Shown here in pieces: positions 27,545-37,005 of a DNA stretch of 64,000 nucleotides. The translations under genes and the position numbers were made by a program. The DNA is taken from assembly GCA_947494035.1 (NCBI GenBank), contig CANLTN010000001.1, positions 310,001 to 374,000 on the forward strand, read 5' to 3'. The DNA comes from Pseudovibrio sp947494035. Its GTDB lineage: Bacteria; Pseudomonadota; Alphaproteobacteria; Rhizobiales; Stappiaceae. Within the stretch, counting starts at the first letter, position 1; every line of letters starts with the position of its first letter. The notes below the pieces were generated by a model, which saw only the letters and a list, made by a program, of their open reading frames with translations, was not told the origin of the DNA and ran no database searches.

Positions 27545-27798
27545 TCGTTATCCTGGAACATTCTGGAAGCGATGCTCATAGCGAATCGCTATCCGGTTGC
27601 CATTTCCGATCTCTTCTCTCGCAAGGAGTGACCAGTATTCTACAGGCACAAGGCGCTTCCGTGGATACGCAGATTTCAGGTAGCACCTGAAAGGAAGCGG
27701 TAAGTACACACTAGCTGCCTAAGTGGGTGCGCTTCAACAAAATCCAATTGCAGAAGCACAATAAACCGCAAATACTGGTAGAAAACTCAAAGTTTCGC

Positions 27799-28419
27799 TT
27801 AAGAATGTGCGAAAATATCGTTCTCAGGCCATCCGGCAAGGTCCAATTGTGCACGTGTCGGCAGAAAATCGAAGCACCTTTGTGCAATTTCGGTGCGTTC
27901 TTCACGCTCTAACATGAATTCAAGGCGTGCTTTGAGCTTGTGCAGATGCAGAACATCTGATGCAGCGTAGGCCAGCTGTGCGTCTGTCAGCTTTTCAGCG
28001 GCCCAATCGGAGCTCTGCTGCTGCTTGGAAAGGTCAACACCAATTAATTCTCGGCAAAGATCTTTCAATCCGTGTCGATCCGTATAGGTGCGTACAAGCT
28101 TTGAAGCAATCTTTGTGCACCAGACCGGAGAAACGGAAATATCAAGATACTCCTTCAATATGGCAACATCAAAGCGGGCAAAGTGAAAAATTTTCGGCTT
28201 GCTCGGGTCTTCAAACAGGGTTTGCAAATTGGGGGCTACCAGCTGCCCGCGCTCAATCTGGACCACATCGGCAGACCCATCGCCAGAAGAAAGCTGTACA
28301 ACGCACAACCGATCCCGGTGTGGATTCAGACCCAAAGTTTCGGTGTCTACGGCAACAGCTTCGGCTGAAGCGTAGTTGGAAAGGTCTGGAAGATCGTTCT
28401 GGTGATATCTGATTGTCAT
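27799..28419 (-). CDS. rnd: ribonuclease D-like 3'-5' exonuclease
   Basis: A 206-residue DEDDy exonuclease: motif I VDTETLGL near residues 24-31, motif II HFARFDVAIL near 77-86, motif III YAASDVLHLHKL near 150-161. The C-terminal HRDC domains of E. coli RNase D are missing, which is normal for the short alphaproteobacterial form. It probably trims tRNA or other stable RNA 3' ends. tRNA-Leu lies just upstream on the same strand. Confidence 0.9.
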   Translation of the reverse strand: MTIRYHQNDLPDLSNYASAEAVAVDTETLGLNPHRDRLCVVQLSSGDGSADVVQIERGQLVAPNLQTLFEDPSKPKIFHFARFDVAILKEYLDISVSPVWCTKIASKLVRTYTDRHGLKDLCRELIGVDLSKQQQSSDWAAEKLTDAQLAYAASDVLHLHKLKARLEFMLEREERTEIAQRCFDFLPTRAQLDLAGWPENDIFAHS

Positions 28420-28529
28420 GGTTGCTCTCGAAGAATAAGCGCGATTGGGTGATGAGACGTGTTTTGTCTCTTCTACACCAAACGGTCAAGTTACTCTTAG
28501 TTTTTTGGGAGAGCTTTGTGAAGAAAAGA

Positions 28530-28616
28530 TGGTGCCCAGAAGAGGACTCGAACCTCCACGCCCTTGCGGGCACTAGCACCTGAAGCTAGCGCGTCTACCA
28601 ATTCCGCCATCTGGGC
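28530..28616 (-). tRNA. tRNA-Leu (CAG)
   Basis: An 87-base tRNA with encoded CCA and a long variable arm (TGCCCGCAAGGGCG). The acceptor GCCCAGA pairs with TCTGGGC, and the anticodon arm CTAGC-TTCAGGT-GCTAG gives CAG. Confidence 0.97.
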
Positions 28617-28852
28617 ATATCATCTTTTTCTTTCAGAGGGTTTCTGCTTGGCAGCGCCGCTCTGTGAGGCTGGGTTCTAGTGATCTGGGCTGAGATTGTC
28701 AATCACACATTTGCAAAGAGTTTTAATTTCTCCACAGAGAGCCTTCACAACCCTAAAACTTGGGCCTATTAACATCCCATGAATTATAGCTTTTTTGAGG
28801 GTTATGCGCACTAATATGCGGACCCGCAAAAATTTGTCAAAGGTGGATGAAA

Positions 28853-29833
28853 ATGGCGCAAGCGCTTAACGGGAAACTTATCACCGTTTTCGGCGGATCA
28901 GGATTTATTGGTCGTCACGTCATCAGGATCTTAGCGGAGCGCGGATATAGTGTACGCGCTGCTGTTCGCCATCCTGAACTTGCAGAACATTTGCAGCCGC
29001 TTGGAGCTGTTGGGCAGATCATGCCTGTCGCAGCAAGCGTGCGAAACAAAAAATCTATCGAACGCGCTGTGGAAGGTGCGTGCGCCGTCATCAACCTTGT
29101 GGGTATTCTTTATGAGAGTGGTGCCCAGAAGTTTGAAAGTGTTCAGGCCAAAGGCCCGGCAACAGTCGCTGAAGTTTGTAAAGAGCAGGGCATCGACACT
29201 CTGGTTCACATCTCTGCAATCGGTGCAGACGCAAACAGCTCGGCTGTTTATGCAAAAACAAAAGCCGCTGGCGAAAAAGCTGTTCTGGATGCCATGCCAA
29301 ACGCTGTCATTTTCCGCCCATCTATCGTGTTTGGCCCGGAAGACGACTTCTTCAACCGTTTCGGTGGTATGGCGCAGATTTTCCCAACACTGCCTCTGAT
29401 TGGCGGCGGAAACACAAAATTCCAGCCCGTTTACGTTGGAGATGTCGCGCTCGCAATCGCAAACGCTGCCGAGAACAAGGTGGAAGCTGGCAAAATCTAC
29501 GAACTTGGCGGACCCGGTGTTGCCACCTTCAAAGAGTGTCTGCAGCTGATGATGAAGATCACCCATCGCAAACGCATGCTCGTCAATCTGCCGTTCCCGA
29601 TCGCGCGTATTCAGGCAAAGTTTATGCAGATGCTGCCTAAGCCAATGCTGACTGTAGATCAGGTCAACATGCTGAAGCACGACAATGTGGTGAGCAAGGA
29701 AGCGCAGTCAGACAAGCGGACCTTCGAGGGACTTGGCATCGAGCCACATTCCATGGAAGCGATTTTGCCGACCTATCTCGACAAGTTCCGCCCCCACGGC
29801 CAGTACGATGCGAAAAGGCCGATAAAGTCATAA
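28853..29833 (+). CDS. complex I NDUFA9-like NAD(P)-binding protein
   Basis: A 326-residue extended/atypical SDR of the NDUFA9 family. The Rossmann motif VFGGSGFIGRHV is at about residues 11-22, and a YAKTKAAGE segment gives the YxxxK pair near residue 135. In alphaproteobacteria and mitochondria such proteins associate with NADH dehydrogenase (complex I). ATG 28853 is preferred because AAGGTGG lies six bases before it, directly abutting the ATG at 28847. Followed by a clear terminator. Confidence 0.85.
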   Translation: MAQALNGKLITVFGGSGFIGRHVIRILAERGYSVRAAVRHPELAEHLQPLGAVGQIMPVAASVRNKKSIERAVEGACAVINLVGILYESGAQKFESVQAKGPATVAEVCKEQGIDTLVHISAIGADANSSAVYAKTKAAGEKAVLDAMPNAVIFRPSIVFGPEDDFFNRFGGMAQIFPTLPLIGGGNTKFQPVYVGDVALAIANAAENKVEAGKIYELGGPGVATFKECLQLMMKITHRKRMLVNLPFPIARIQAKFMQMLPKPMLTVDQVNMLKHDNVVSKEAQSDKRTFEGLGIEPHSMEAILPTYLDKFRPHGQYDAKRPIKS

Positions 29834-29856
29834 GCTTCTTCAGCTGTGTAGAAATG

Positions 29857-29883
29857 AAACCCCGCTTCTGGCGGGGTTTTTTA
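29857..29883 (+). terminator. rho-independent terminator after the NDUFA9-like gene
   Basis: AAACCCCGC pairs with GCGGGGTTT around TTCTG and runs into a tract of seven Ts. Confidence 0.92.
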
Positions 29884-29895
29884 TTTGGCTTGCAA

Positions 29896-29923
29896 TAAAA
29901 AGCGCCGCATTTCTGCGACGCTT
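29896..29923 (-). terminator. rho-independent terminator of uppP
   Basis: On the minus strand AAGCGTCGCA pairs with TGCGGCGCTT (one mismatch) and is followed by TTTTT, 28 bases after the uppP stop. Confidence 0.85.
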
Positions 29924-29950
29924 CAAAAGGTATCCGTTTGATCAGCCAGA

Positions 29951-30760
29951 TCAGCTCTGGGTGAGGATGAGGCCCACTAGCCCAATTCCACCGACGATAA
30001 TGCGCCACCAGCCAAACAGAGCAAAGCCATGTCTGGAGACGTAATCCAGCAAACTGCGCACCACAAACACGCCGGCAATGAAGGACGAGACCAGCCCGAT
30101 GATAATCAGGGTCCACTCATCCTGCCCCAGCGCGTCCTTGTTCTTCATGAAATCGAACGCAAACGCACCAACCATGGTCGGCATGGCAAGGAAGAAGGAA
30201 AACTCCGCCGCCGACCGTTTATCCGTGCCCATCAGCAAGGCCGATACAATCGTAGCACCACTGCGCGATACACCCGGGATCATCGCCATGCATTGCGCAA
30301 AGCCGATCTTGATGTACAGAGACATCGGATAATCTTCCACGTTGGTGTAACGGGCTTGTAATGGCATCTTATCCACCAGCAGCATGATGATGCCGCCGAA
30401 GATCAGCGTCACGCAGACGAGGACAGGGGTCTCGAACAGCACCGCCTTGATGAAGTCATAGGACAGCGCGCCAATAGCTGCAGCAGGCAGGAACGCAAGC
30501 AAAACGCCAATGGTGAAATGCCGTGCTTTTGCACTTGTGGGCAGCGCACGCGCAAGCCGTGTGAGGCGTGTGAAGTAAACACTCAGGATAGCGGCAATCG
30601 CCCCAAGCTGGATCATGACCTCAAAGGCGCGTCCTTCACTTTTAAACCCGATAAAATGCCCGATCAGCAGCAGATGCCCGGTTGAGGAAACTGGAATAAA
30701 TTCCGTCAATCCTTCAACGATGCCGAGCACAAGGGCACCGACAATACTTTCTGTTGTCAT
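29951..30760 (-). CDS. uppP: undecaprenyl-diphosphatase
   Basis: A 269-residue polytopic membrane enzyme of the UppP/BacA family that recycles the undecaprenyl-PP carrier of peptidoglycan synthesis. The signature VEGLTEFIPVSSTGHLLLIG (about residues 15-34) and GVSRSGATIVSALL (about 168-181) contain the catalytic glutamates, serines and arginine. Length and motif spacing are canonical. It is divergent from the GST gene. Confidence 0.95.
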   Translation of the reverse strand: MTTESIVGALVLGIVEGLTEFIPVSSTGHLLLIGHFIGFKSEGRAFEVMIQLGAIAAILSVYFTRLTRLARALPTSAKARHFTIGVLLAFLPAAAIGALSYDFIKAVLFETPVLVCVTLIFGGIIMLLVDKMPLQARYTNVEDYPMSLYIKIGFAQCMAMIPGVSRSGATIVSALLMGTDKRSAAEFSFFLAMPTMVGAFAFDFMKNKDALGQDEWTLIIIGLVSSFIAGVFVVRSLLDYVSRHGFALFGWWRIIVGGIGLVGLILTQS

Positions 30761-30908
30761 TAAACGTTGGTCTCCACGAATTTCCCCAGTTGTTAATGGT
30801 GAGGTTGTCCCCGTGTTTTCGTATGGTTTACGGCCCCAAGACTCTTTTGAGACAAATTACATTTATATAGCAACCTTTTGGTTACAGGTTTGCTCATAAA
30901 TCAGAACA

Positions 30909-31601
30909 ATGCTCAAGCTCTATCATCACCCTTTCTCTCCTGAATCGCGCTTTGTACGTCTGGCGCTCGGAGAATATGGAATTCCGTTTGAATGTCAGAC
31001 GGAGTACCCTTGGGCACGTCGTCATGATTTCCTAATGATGAACCCCGCTGGAACGCTTCCGGTCTTGAAGGAAAATGATGGCCCTGCTGTGTGCGGTGCC
31101 ACCGTTATTATGGAATATCTGGACGAAACTCGTGGATATGCCATTCCAAATAACCGTTTGCTGCCCGATCACCCCGAAGCCCGTGCAGAAACACGCCGCC
31201 TTGTCGCTTGGTTTTTGCAAAAATTCCTTGCTGAGGTTATTGGCTACATTGTGCAAGAACGCATTTTCAAACAGGAGATGCCGGATAGCCAAGGTGGTGG
31301 CCAACCAGACTCGAGCGTCCTTCGGGCCGCTCGTATCAATATGGTGAACCACATGCGCTACATCGGGTACCTTGCGGCCACACGAAAGTGGCTGGCTGGA
31401 GATCGGCTAACCTTCGCTGATCTGGCAGCTGCAAGTCTTCTCTCCTGTGCAGACTATCTTGGTGAAGTTCCATGGTCCGAGGACGAAAACGTAAAGAGCT
31501 GGTACGCGAGGATGAAGTCTCGCCCGAGCTTCCGCCCAATTCTGGGGGACAAGATGCTCGGGATGCCAGCAGCGAAGACCTACGCGGATCTCGACTTCTA
31601 A
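30909..31601 (+). CDS. glutathione S-transferase family protein
   Basis: A 230-residue cytosolic GST. The thioredoxin-like N domain starts LYHHPFSPESRFVRLALGEYGI, with the serine/tyrosine glutathione-activating region at residues 4-11 and NPAGTLPVL near 46-54; the all-helical C domain follows (TFADLAAASLLSCADYL near 170-186). The substrate is unknown. Its last 130 bases overlap the reading frame of queG in a different frame, and the pair is very likely co-transcribed. Confidence 0.88.
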   Translation: MLKLYHHPFSPESRFVRLALGEYGIPFECQTEYPWARRHDFLMMNPAGTLPVLKENDGPAVCGATVIMEYLDETRGYAIPNNRLLPDHPEARAETRRLVAWFLQKFLAEVIGYIVQERIFKQEMPDSQGGGQPDSSVLRAARINMVNHMRYIGYLAATRKWLAGDRLTFADLAAASLLSCADYLGEVPWSEDENVKSWYARMKSRPSFRPILGDKMLGMPAAKTYADLDF

Positions 31602-32758
31602 AACCTCATTCAGACACACAGCTGACAGAAAAACAGGCTGCGCGCGTTAAGGCTGACCTCATAAAACGCGCGCGTGCCATCGGCTTCGATGACATCCGAA
31701 TAACAACAGCAGATGCAATTCCGCTGGCACCGGAACGCCTGCACCACTACATCGAGCAGGGCTACCACGCGACCATGGAGTGGATGCCCGAAACCGAAGT
31801 CAGGCGTTCCAGCCCGCTGGAACTCTGGCCGGAAGCCCGCTCCATTATCATGCTGGCCATGAATTACGGCCCGGACATCGATCCGATGGAGATGCGCGAG
31901 AAGCCGGACAAGGCCCACATCTCCGTCTACGCCCGAAATCGCGATTACCATGACATCATGAAGGGCAAGCTGAAGGAGCTGGCCAGCCTGCTGGTTTCCA
32001 AAGGCGGTGGTGATGTAAAGGTGTTCGTTGATACCGCTCCGGTTATGGAAAAGCCGCTCGCGCATTCTGCTGGGCTCGGTTGGCAGGGCAAACACTCCAA
32101 CATTGTGTCTCGAGAGCTGGGTTCATGGTTCTTCCTCGGCTCAATCTTCTCAACGCTGGATCTGCCACTCGATGAACCAGAAGTGGACCACTGCGGCAAC
32201 TGCACCCGTTGCCTCACGATCTGCCCGACCGAGGCTTTCCCAGCGCCCTATCAGGTCGATGCAAACCGCTGCATCTCTTACCTGACCATCGAGCACCACG
32301 GCCCGATTCCGCTGGAGTTCCGCAAGCCAATCGGCAACCGCATCTATGGCTGTGATGATTGTCTGTCTGTGTGTCCATGGAACAAGTTTGCCCAATCCGC
32401 CAGTGAAGCCAAACTACAGGCGCGCGAAGATCTCATGGAACCGGGCCTTGCCGACCTGCTGCAACTGGATGACCCAACCTTCCGCAAGTTCTTCTCGGGC
32501 TCCCCTGTCAAACGCATCGGCCGCAACCGCTTCATCCGCAACTGCCTTATCGCAGCAGGAAACAGCGCCGAAGAAAAACTGATCCCGATTGTTCAGGAAC
32601 ACCTGCAAGACGAAGACGAGACCGTCCGCGCATCAGCTGTCTGGGCTTTGGCGCAACTGGTTCCAACTGCTGATTTCGACAAACACAAATCAGCGGCCCT
32701 TGCTGAAGAGCCTAGCGAACTGGTGAAAGCTGAGTGGGAGCAGGGCACATCTTCCTAA
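31472..32758 (+). CDS. queG: epoxyqueuosine reductase QueG
   Basis: The cobalamin-dependent reductase for the last step of queuosine tRNA modification. Two [4Fe-4S] motifs are plain: CGNCTRCLTICPTEAF and CDDCLSVCPWNKF (about residues 242-257 and 291-303); a HEAT-like tail follows. The ordinary family start would be near TEKQAARVKADL, but there is no ATG, GTG or TTG in frame between 31475 and there. The only good start is ATG 31472, with GGTGAAG four bases upstream, placing a 130-base overlap inside the GST gene; a CTG at 31622 is the alternative. Confidence 0.92.
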   Translation: MVRGRKRKELVREDEVSPELPPNSGGQDARDASSEDLRGSRLLKPHSDTQLTEKQAARVKADLIKRARAIGFDDIRITTADAIPLAPERLHHYIEQGYHATMEWMPETEVRRSSPLELWPEARSIIMLAMNYGPDIDPMEMREKPDKAHISVYARNRDYHDIMKGKLKELASLLVSKGGGDVKVFVDTAPVMEKPLAHSAGLGWQGKHSNIVSRELGSWFFLGSIFSTLDLPLDEPEVDHCGNCTRCLTICPTEAFPAPYQVDANRCISYLTIEHHGPIPLEFRKPIGNRIYGCDDCLSVCPWNKFAQSASEAKLQAREDLMEPGLADLLQLDDPTFRKFFSGSPVKRIGRNRFIRNCLIAAGNSAEEKLIPIVQEHLQDEDETVRASAVWALAQLVPTADFDKHKSAALAEEPSELVKAEWEQGTSS

Positions 32759-32862
32759 CGATGCTTTGATTGAGCACATTTCGCAGGACTTGAAGGCCTT
32801 GCCAGCAGAAGTACCGCAACACCTGACTGGGGTTCACCCGATTGCGTCAGGTTTGTAGCAAC

Positions 32863-33924
32863 CTATCTTGCTATCATCGTCTCCAGCGCTTGCACCAATG
32901 CCTCACACTCCTGCGTGGTTCCGATGGAAATGCGCAGCCAGTTGTCGATCTGACCGGCCTTGAAGTGACGCACCAGAATACCGCGTTTACGAAGTTCCGC
33001 ATGCAATTGCTCTGCCGGAATGCTCGCATGAGAGACAAAAATGAAATTTGCGGAGGAGGGAAGCACTGCAAAGTCAAGCGCTCGCAGCTTCGCTGAGAGT
33101 GTTTCGCGATCAGCAATAATCAGATCGCGCGTCTTCTCAAACCATCCGGTATCTTTCCAGGCGGCTAGCCCCGCAGCAAGGGACAGGCGTCCAAGTGGGT
33201 AGGAGTTGAAGCTGTCCTTGACCCTGTGCAGACCTTCAATCAGGTGCGGTTGCCCAACGGCAAACCCGACCCGCACACCCGCAAGGCTGCGTGATTTGGA
33301 GAAGGTTTGCACGATCAGAAGATTGTCATAGTGCGGCACCAGTTGAACCGCGCTTTTGCCGCCAAAGTCAACATAGGCCTCATCAACCAAAACCACCACA
33401 TCCGGATTTGCTTTAAGGATCGCTTCAATGTCGTCCAGCGGCATCGTCAATCCGGTCGGCGCATTCGGATTCGCAATCACGATACCCCCACACGGCCCGC
33501 GAAAATCATCGGGATTGATGTGAAAGTTATCCTCAAGCGCAATAAGCCGATGTTCTATAGAGTAAAGTTTACAATAGGTCGGATAGAAGGCGTAGGTAAT
33601 CTCGGGAAACAGAACAGCCTCTTTGCCGCTGAAAAAGGCATGGAACGCATGGGCCAGTACCTCATCGCTGCCATTGCCTGCAAAGATATGGTCGCTTGTC
33701 AGATTTAGGGAAGCTGCAACTCCTTTTCGAAAGTAAGAGGCAGTCGGATCCGGATAAAGGCGCAAGGTGTCATTTGAGGCCGCAACGATTGCCTCCAGCG
33801 CACGTGGAGAAGGCCCCCACGGGTTCTCGTTGGTGTTTAGCTTGATAATGGGTTGGCGGTTGGGCTGTTCGCCCGGTGTATAAGGTTCCAGTTTTTGAAC
33901 AATAGGGCTCCAGAACCTGCTCAT
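32863..33924 (-). CDS. hisC: histidinol-phosphate aminotransferase-type enzyme
   Basis: A 353-residue PLP-dependent class I/II aminotransferase close to HisC (imidazole acetol-phosphate to histidinol-phosphate). LNTNENPWGPSPRAL opens the fold, VLVDEAYVDFGG holds the PLP-binding aspartate and tyrosine, and FSKSRSLAGVRVG the Schiff-base lysine. In alphaproteobacteria the same family can also act on aromatic amino acids; no his genes are adjacent. Confidence 0.9.
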   Translation of the reverse strand: MSRFWSPIVQKLEPYTPGEQPNRQPIIKLNTNENPWGPSPRALEAIVAASNDTLRLYPDPTASYFRKGVAASLNLTSDHIFAGNGSDEVLAHAFHAFFSGKEAVLFPEITYAFYPTYCKLYSIEHRLIALEDNFHINPDDFRGPCGGIVIANPNAPTGLTMPLDDIEAILKANPDVVVLVDEAYVDFGGKSAVQLVPHYDNLLIVQTFSKSRSLAGVRVGFAVGQPHLIEGLHRVKDSFNSYPLGRLSLAAGLAAWKDTGWFEKTRDLIIADRETLSAKLRALDFAVLPSSANFIFVSHASIPAEQLHAELRKRGILVRHFKAGQIDNWLRISIGTTQECEALVQALETMIAR

Positions 33925-33982
33925 ATTTCAATTCCAATCCCAACAGACAACCATCAACCGCGCACCTTCACATCCGTAAGTC

Positions 33983-34435
33983 CTAAGACCGCTTGGCCAA
34001 GGCGTCGTTCAACACGTACTGCATGCGATAATAGGTTTCCACCTCTTCCTCGGAAAACTCCTTTACGAACTCTTCCAGACGTTTCATCTCGGCAGTGCGA
34101 ACCTTTTCAATCAGTGCTTTGCCAGAGGCTGTCAAACGATAGAACACGGACCGCTTATGCCGTGGGTTGCTCACTTGCTCCACTTGTTGCTTGTCAAGCA
34201 GCTCTTTAAGAACCTTGGCCACGAACTGCCGTTTCAGCTGCAGAAAATTAGTTAGCTGCGGCGCTGTTGCCTGCTCCAGGTTGAGCACAGCTTCCAGCAC
34301 AGCGCGCTGGCCAACAGTCAGGCCGGTGCCTTCAAGATCAGCCTCAACCCGGTTGCTGATCGTGCGAAGCAACGGACGCGTCATCTGAATGCCTGCATAG
34401 AGCAGTTCGGCTTTGGATGTAGGTTTCTTAGTCAT
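33983..34435 (-). CDS. MarR-family transcriptional regulator
   Basis: A 150-residue winged-helix regulator. The recognition region ATAPQLTNFLQLKRQFVAKVLKELL and the wing NPRHKRSVFYRLTASGKAL follow the MarR pattern, and the terminal helices mediate dimerisation. It is divergent from the DUF1992 gene, with an AT-rich 115-base gap that could hold its operator. The ligand is unknown. Confidence 0.88.
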   Translation of the reverse strand: MTKKPTSKAELLYAGIQMTRPLLRTISNRVEADLEGTGLTVGQRAVLEAVLNLEQATAPQLTNFLQLKRQFVAKVLKELLDKQQVEQVSNPRHKRSVFYRLTASGKALIEKVRTAEMKRLEEFVKEFSEEEVETYYRMQYVLNDALAKRS

Positions 34436-34550
34436 CTGATTTATTTACTTTAATAGCACTTATTGTCAATAAAATTGACAAATTATGCATTTGCTCTTAC
34501 TCCTACCCTACAGCTTTTCAGAGGATCTCAAAGGAAAATGAGCACGGGTC

Positions 34551-34868
34551 ATGAGCTTTAAAAATCTCGCAGAGCGACAGATCATGAGAGCACAGGCGGA
34601 AGGGCAGCTGGACAATCTTGAAGGCGAAGGAAAGCCGCTGCCAGCCCGCGCGCCGGGTCCTCTCGACACCGCAGCAGGGATGAGGATTATGGCAGACGCT
34701 GGCGCAGTGCCCCGCGAAATTGAGTTAAAGAAAGAAATAGAGACACAGCGCCTCGTCGTTCAGGCTGCTGAGGGCACATTGGCCTGGAAAAAAGGGATGG
34801 CAAAGCTGGCAGACCTGCAGCTCCGCCACGCCATTGAACAGGAAGCCCGTAAACGGTTCTTTACATAA
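34551..34868 (+). CDS. DUF1992 (DnaJC28-like) small protein
   Basis: A 105-residue protein with the DUF1992 core LAERQIMRAQAEGQLDNLEGEGKPLP, found in bacterial YhdN-like proteins and as the conserved domain of DNAJC28. Function unknown. It is helical and charged, without signal or membrane segments. Its ribosome site is weak: the nearest AAGGA lies about 16 bases upstream of the ATG. Confidence 0.8.
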   Translation: MSFKNLAERQIMRAQAEGQLDNLEGEGKPLPARAPGPLDTAAGMRIMADAGAVPREIELKKEIETQRLVVQAAEGTLAWKKGMAKLADLQLRHAIEQEARKRFFT

Positions 34869-34903
34869 AGCTTCGTGACGCCGCTGCCAAGCTTGCAGCT
34901 ACA

Positions 34904-35071
34904 ATGTGCACTACTACCCATACTCTATGTGCAGTGGGTACATATTACGCTGGCGAGGTTGTCCCGTACCATACGGCAAATACTGGCTATTGTGACTTCA
35001 CTGCCGGTTATACCGCGTATCGCATCCAGTATGATGAAACAGGTCTGTTTTCCGCCGAGCCCGTCAATTAG
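34904..35071 (+). CDS. possible 55-residue small protein
   Basis: A short frame with protein-like composition, rich in Thr, Tyr and Gly and with three Cys (starts MCTTTHTLCAVGTYYAG, ends GLFSAEPVN). The frame is open upstream to 34853 without a start codon other than ATG 34904, and no ribosome site is seen. I do not recognise it; it may be the tail of a decayed gene. Confidence 0.25.
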   Translation: MCTTTHTLCAVGTYYAGEVVPYHTANTGYCDFTAGYTAYRIQYDETGLFSAEPVN

Positions 35072-35091
35072 GCAGCAGAGCGAATACCGGA

Positions 35092-35592
35092 TCAGGCCGT
35101 AAACTCGGAGAACGCCTCGACCACATCAAGATACACCTGATGCTTGAACGGGATCACCAGACCGGCAAGGTTGCCAGCTTTCTCCCAGCGCCACTCAGAG
35201 AATTCCTGAGCGTGTCCATCAGGTGGGTTCAGAATATTGATCTCGCTATCATCGCCCTCAAAGCGGAAGGCAAACCAACGCTGGGTCTGCCCACGGTACT
35301 TCGCTTTGCGAACCTGACGCTGAATCTCCTCAGGAAAATCATAGGAGAACCAGTCAGGTGCCTCCGCCATTAAACTGATGGATTTCACCGAGGTCTCTTC
35401 ATAAAGCTCGCGCTTGGCCGCCTCTAAAGGGTCTTCTCCCTTATCCAGACCACCCTGCGGCATCTGCCATGCAAATTCTTCAGGGATTGGCTGCTTGTCA
35501 CCGTAACGCTTGCCAGCCCAGACAAGACCATCCCGATTGATAAGCATAATGCCGACGCAAGGACGAAAGGGGAGGGCGCTGTAATCAGTCAT
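35092..35592 (-). CDS. rppH: RNA pyrophosphohydrolase RppH
   Basis: A 166-residue Nudix hydrolase removing pyrophosphate from mRNA 5' ends or cleaving dinucleoside polyphosphates (IalA/RppH group). The Nudix box runs from GGLDKGEDPLEAA into KRELYEETSV at about residues 48-70. It follows the deacetylase gene by 17 bases; this deacetylase-rppH order is conserved in Hyphomicrobiales. Confidence 0.93.
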   Translation of the reverse strand: MTDYSALPFRPCVGIMLINRDGLVWAGKRYGDKQPIPEEFAWQMPQGGLDKGEDPLEAAKRELYEETSVKSISLMAEAPDWFSYDFPEEIQRQVRKAKYRGQTQRWFAFRFEGDDSEINILNPPDGHAQEFSEWRWEKAGNLAGLVIPFKHQVYLDVVEAFSEFTA

Positions 35593-35609
35593 GTTTAGTC
35601 CAATAAGGT

Positions 35610-36869
35610 TTAGCGTGCGGACGTGATGGCCGAGCTAATTGGGACGAGAGAGAGGCCACGTTCTTCCAACTGCTGAGACCACGTTTCCAGAACATCCAGT
35701 GTTACAGGGAAAGCCGTTGCCGTCGCAACTGCAATGCCCCGTTGACGGGCAATTGTTTCCAGCTCCAGCAACTGCGTGCCAATCGCCTGCGCATTCAGGC
35801 TCCGGTCCAGAACCAGATCAGCTTGCACAAATGGCACCGCCTGCGTTCCGGCAATCTCTCCAGCTTTAGAACGCGGAGAGGAACCATCATCAACATACAT
35901 CAAACCGCGATCACGAACCTTGCTGAGGAGCTCGCGCATATGGGTCTCGTTGGAGGTGAAGCGGTCGCCCATGAAGTTCACGAGCCCGACATAATTGCTG
36001 GTTTGCCCGAGGATCCATGAAAGGCGCTCGTCATTCTGCTTTTTGTCCAGATTAATCAGCAGGCTCTGCGGTCCCGCATCATTATCAGGATAGTCAAATG
36101 GCTCCATGGGGGCCTGAAGCAGAACTTCATGTCCGGACAAACGTGCAGACTTCATCCAGCTGTTGATGTCATCACCATAGGGCGACAGACCCAGCGAGAT
36201 ATCTGCGGGAAGGTCTTCGATCGCCTTCATCGTCATGTCAGAGTTCAAGCCAATCCCGTTGATCAGGATGGCAATTCGTGCCTGTGTCAGCGTCGCAGGA
36301 TTAGGGCGGCGGGCATAGGCATCAAGTGGCCGGACGCCTTCAGCCGAGATAGCTGGAAGTGCCCCAAACGTGTTGGGTTCAAGAAGCTGCTCAATGGGCT
36401 CCGTCGAAAGCGACTCGCTGGAAAAGCCACCATCCAGTCCTTCATAGTCAACACGGCGCGCAAGCTCTACCAGTGAGGTCGGCCCGCTGGCCGGGTCCTT
36501 CAAGAATGTACTGCGAGGGCGGGAGGTGCCATCACCACTGCTTTGGTTCTCACTGCCAGCCTGAGCAGCATCGTTCTCATGCCACGTGCCGCTGGCACCG
36601 AGTTGCTCGGCTGCGATAACCTTTGGCTGAGACCCATCAGGCAGGTCAACAATCTCGATATCACTGGGGCCAACACCGTCAAGCGCACTGGACAGCTTGA
36701 TGGTTGCCATGGGCTCGCCGCCATTGGGGTCATCAACAATGCTGATCCAGATGAAACCGGTGGTGAAAATCACGGTCATGATAGCGACACCAATCAGGCC
36801 GAGCGGTAATCGCCCGATGCTCCGACGCTTGTTCATTCCAAGCGGAGCTGTCAAATCGCTCCTAACCAT
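35610..36869 (-). CDS. divergent polysaccharide deacetylase (DUF610/YibQ)
   Basis: A 419-residue envelope protein: one N-terminal transmembrane anchor (about residues 22-45, LPLGLIGVAIMTVIFTTGFIW), a long low-complexity linker, then a divergent polysaccharide deacetylase domain (about 200-415) containing ARIAILINGIGLNSDMT and GLMYVDDGSSPRS. The metal ligands of true deacetylases are only partly recognisable. ATG 36869 follows AGGTGGGG; an in-frame ATG at 36932 is possible. The neighbours envC and ctpA suggest a role in cell-wall remodelling. Confidence 0.85.
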   Translation of the reverse strand: MVRSDLTAPLGMNKRRSIGRLPLGLIGVAIMTVIFTTGFIWISIVDDPNGGEPMATIKLSSALDGVGPSDIEIVDLPDGSQPKVIAAEQLGASGTWHENDAAQAGSENQSSGDGTSRPRSTFLKDPASGPTSLVELARRVDYEGLDGGFSSESLSTEPIEQLLEPNTFGALPAISAEGVRPLDAYARRPNPATLTQARIAILINGIGLNSDMTMKAIEDLPADISLGLSPYGDDINSWMKSARLSGHEVLLQAPMEPFDYPDNDAGPQSLLINLDKKQNDERLSWILGQTSNYVGLVNFMGDRFTSNETHMRELLSKVRDRGLMYVDDGSSPRSKAGEIAGTQAVPFVQADLVLDRSLNAQAIGTQLLELETIARQRGIAVATATAFPVTLDVLETWSQQLEERGLSLVPISSAITSAR

Positions 36870-37005
36870 TGGTGCCCCCACCTTCGTCACAAAGAGCCGC
36901 CGCGCCAAACGAAGGTTTAGCGCGGCGCTCATTACCACTTTATAGCATATCCCCGGTAGGAGGCTACCGATTTTCGGAGAGGAACATGCTTGAAAATAGA
37001 TAGTT

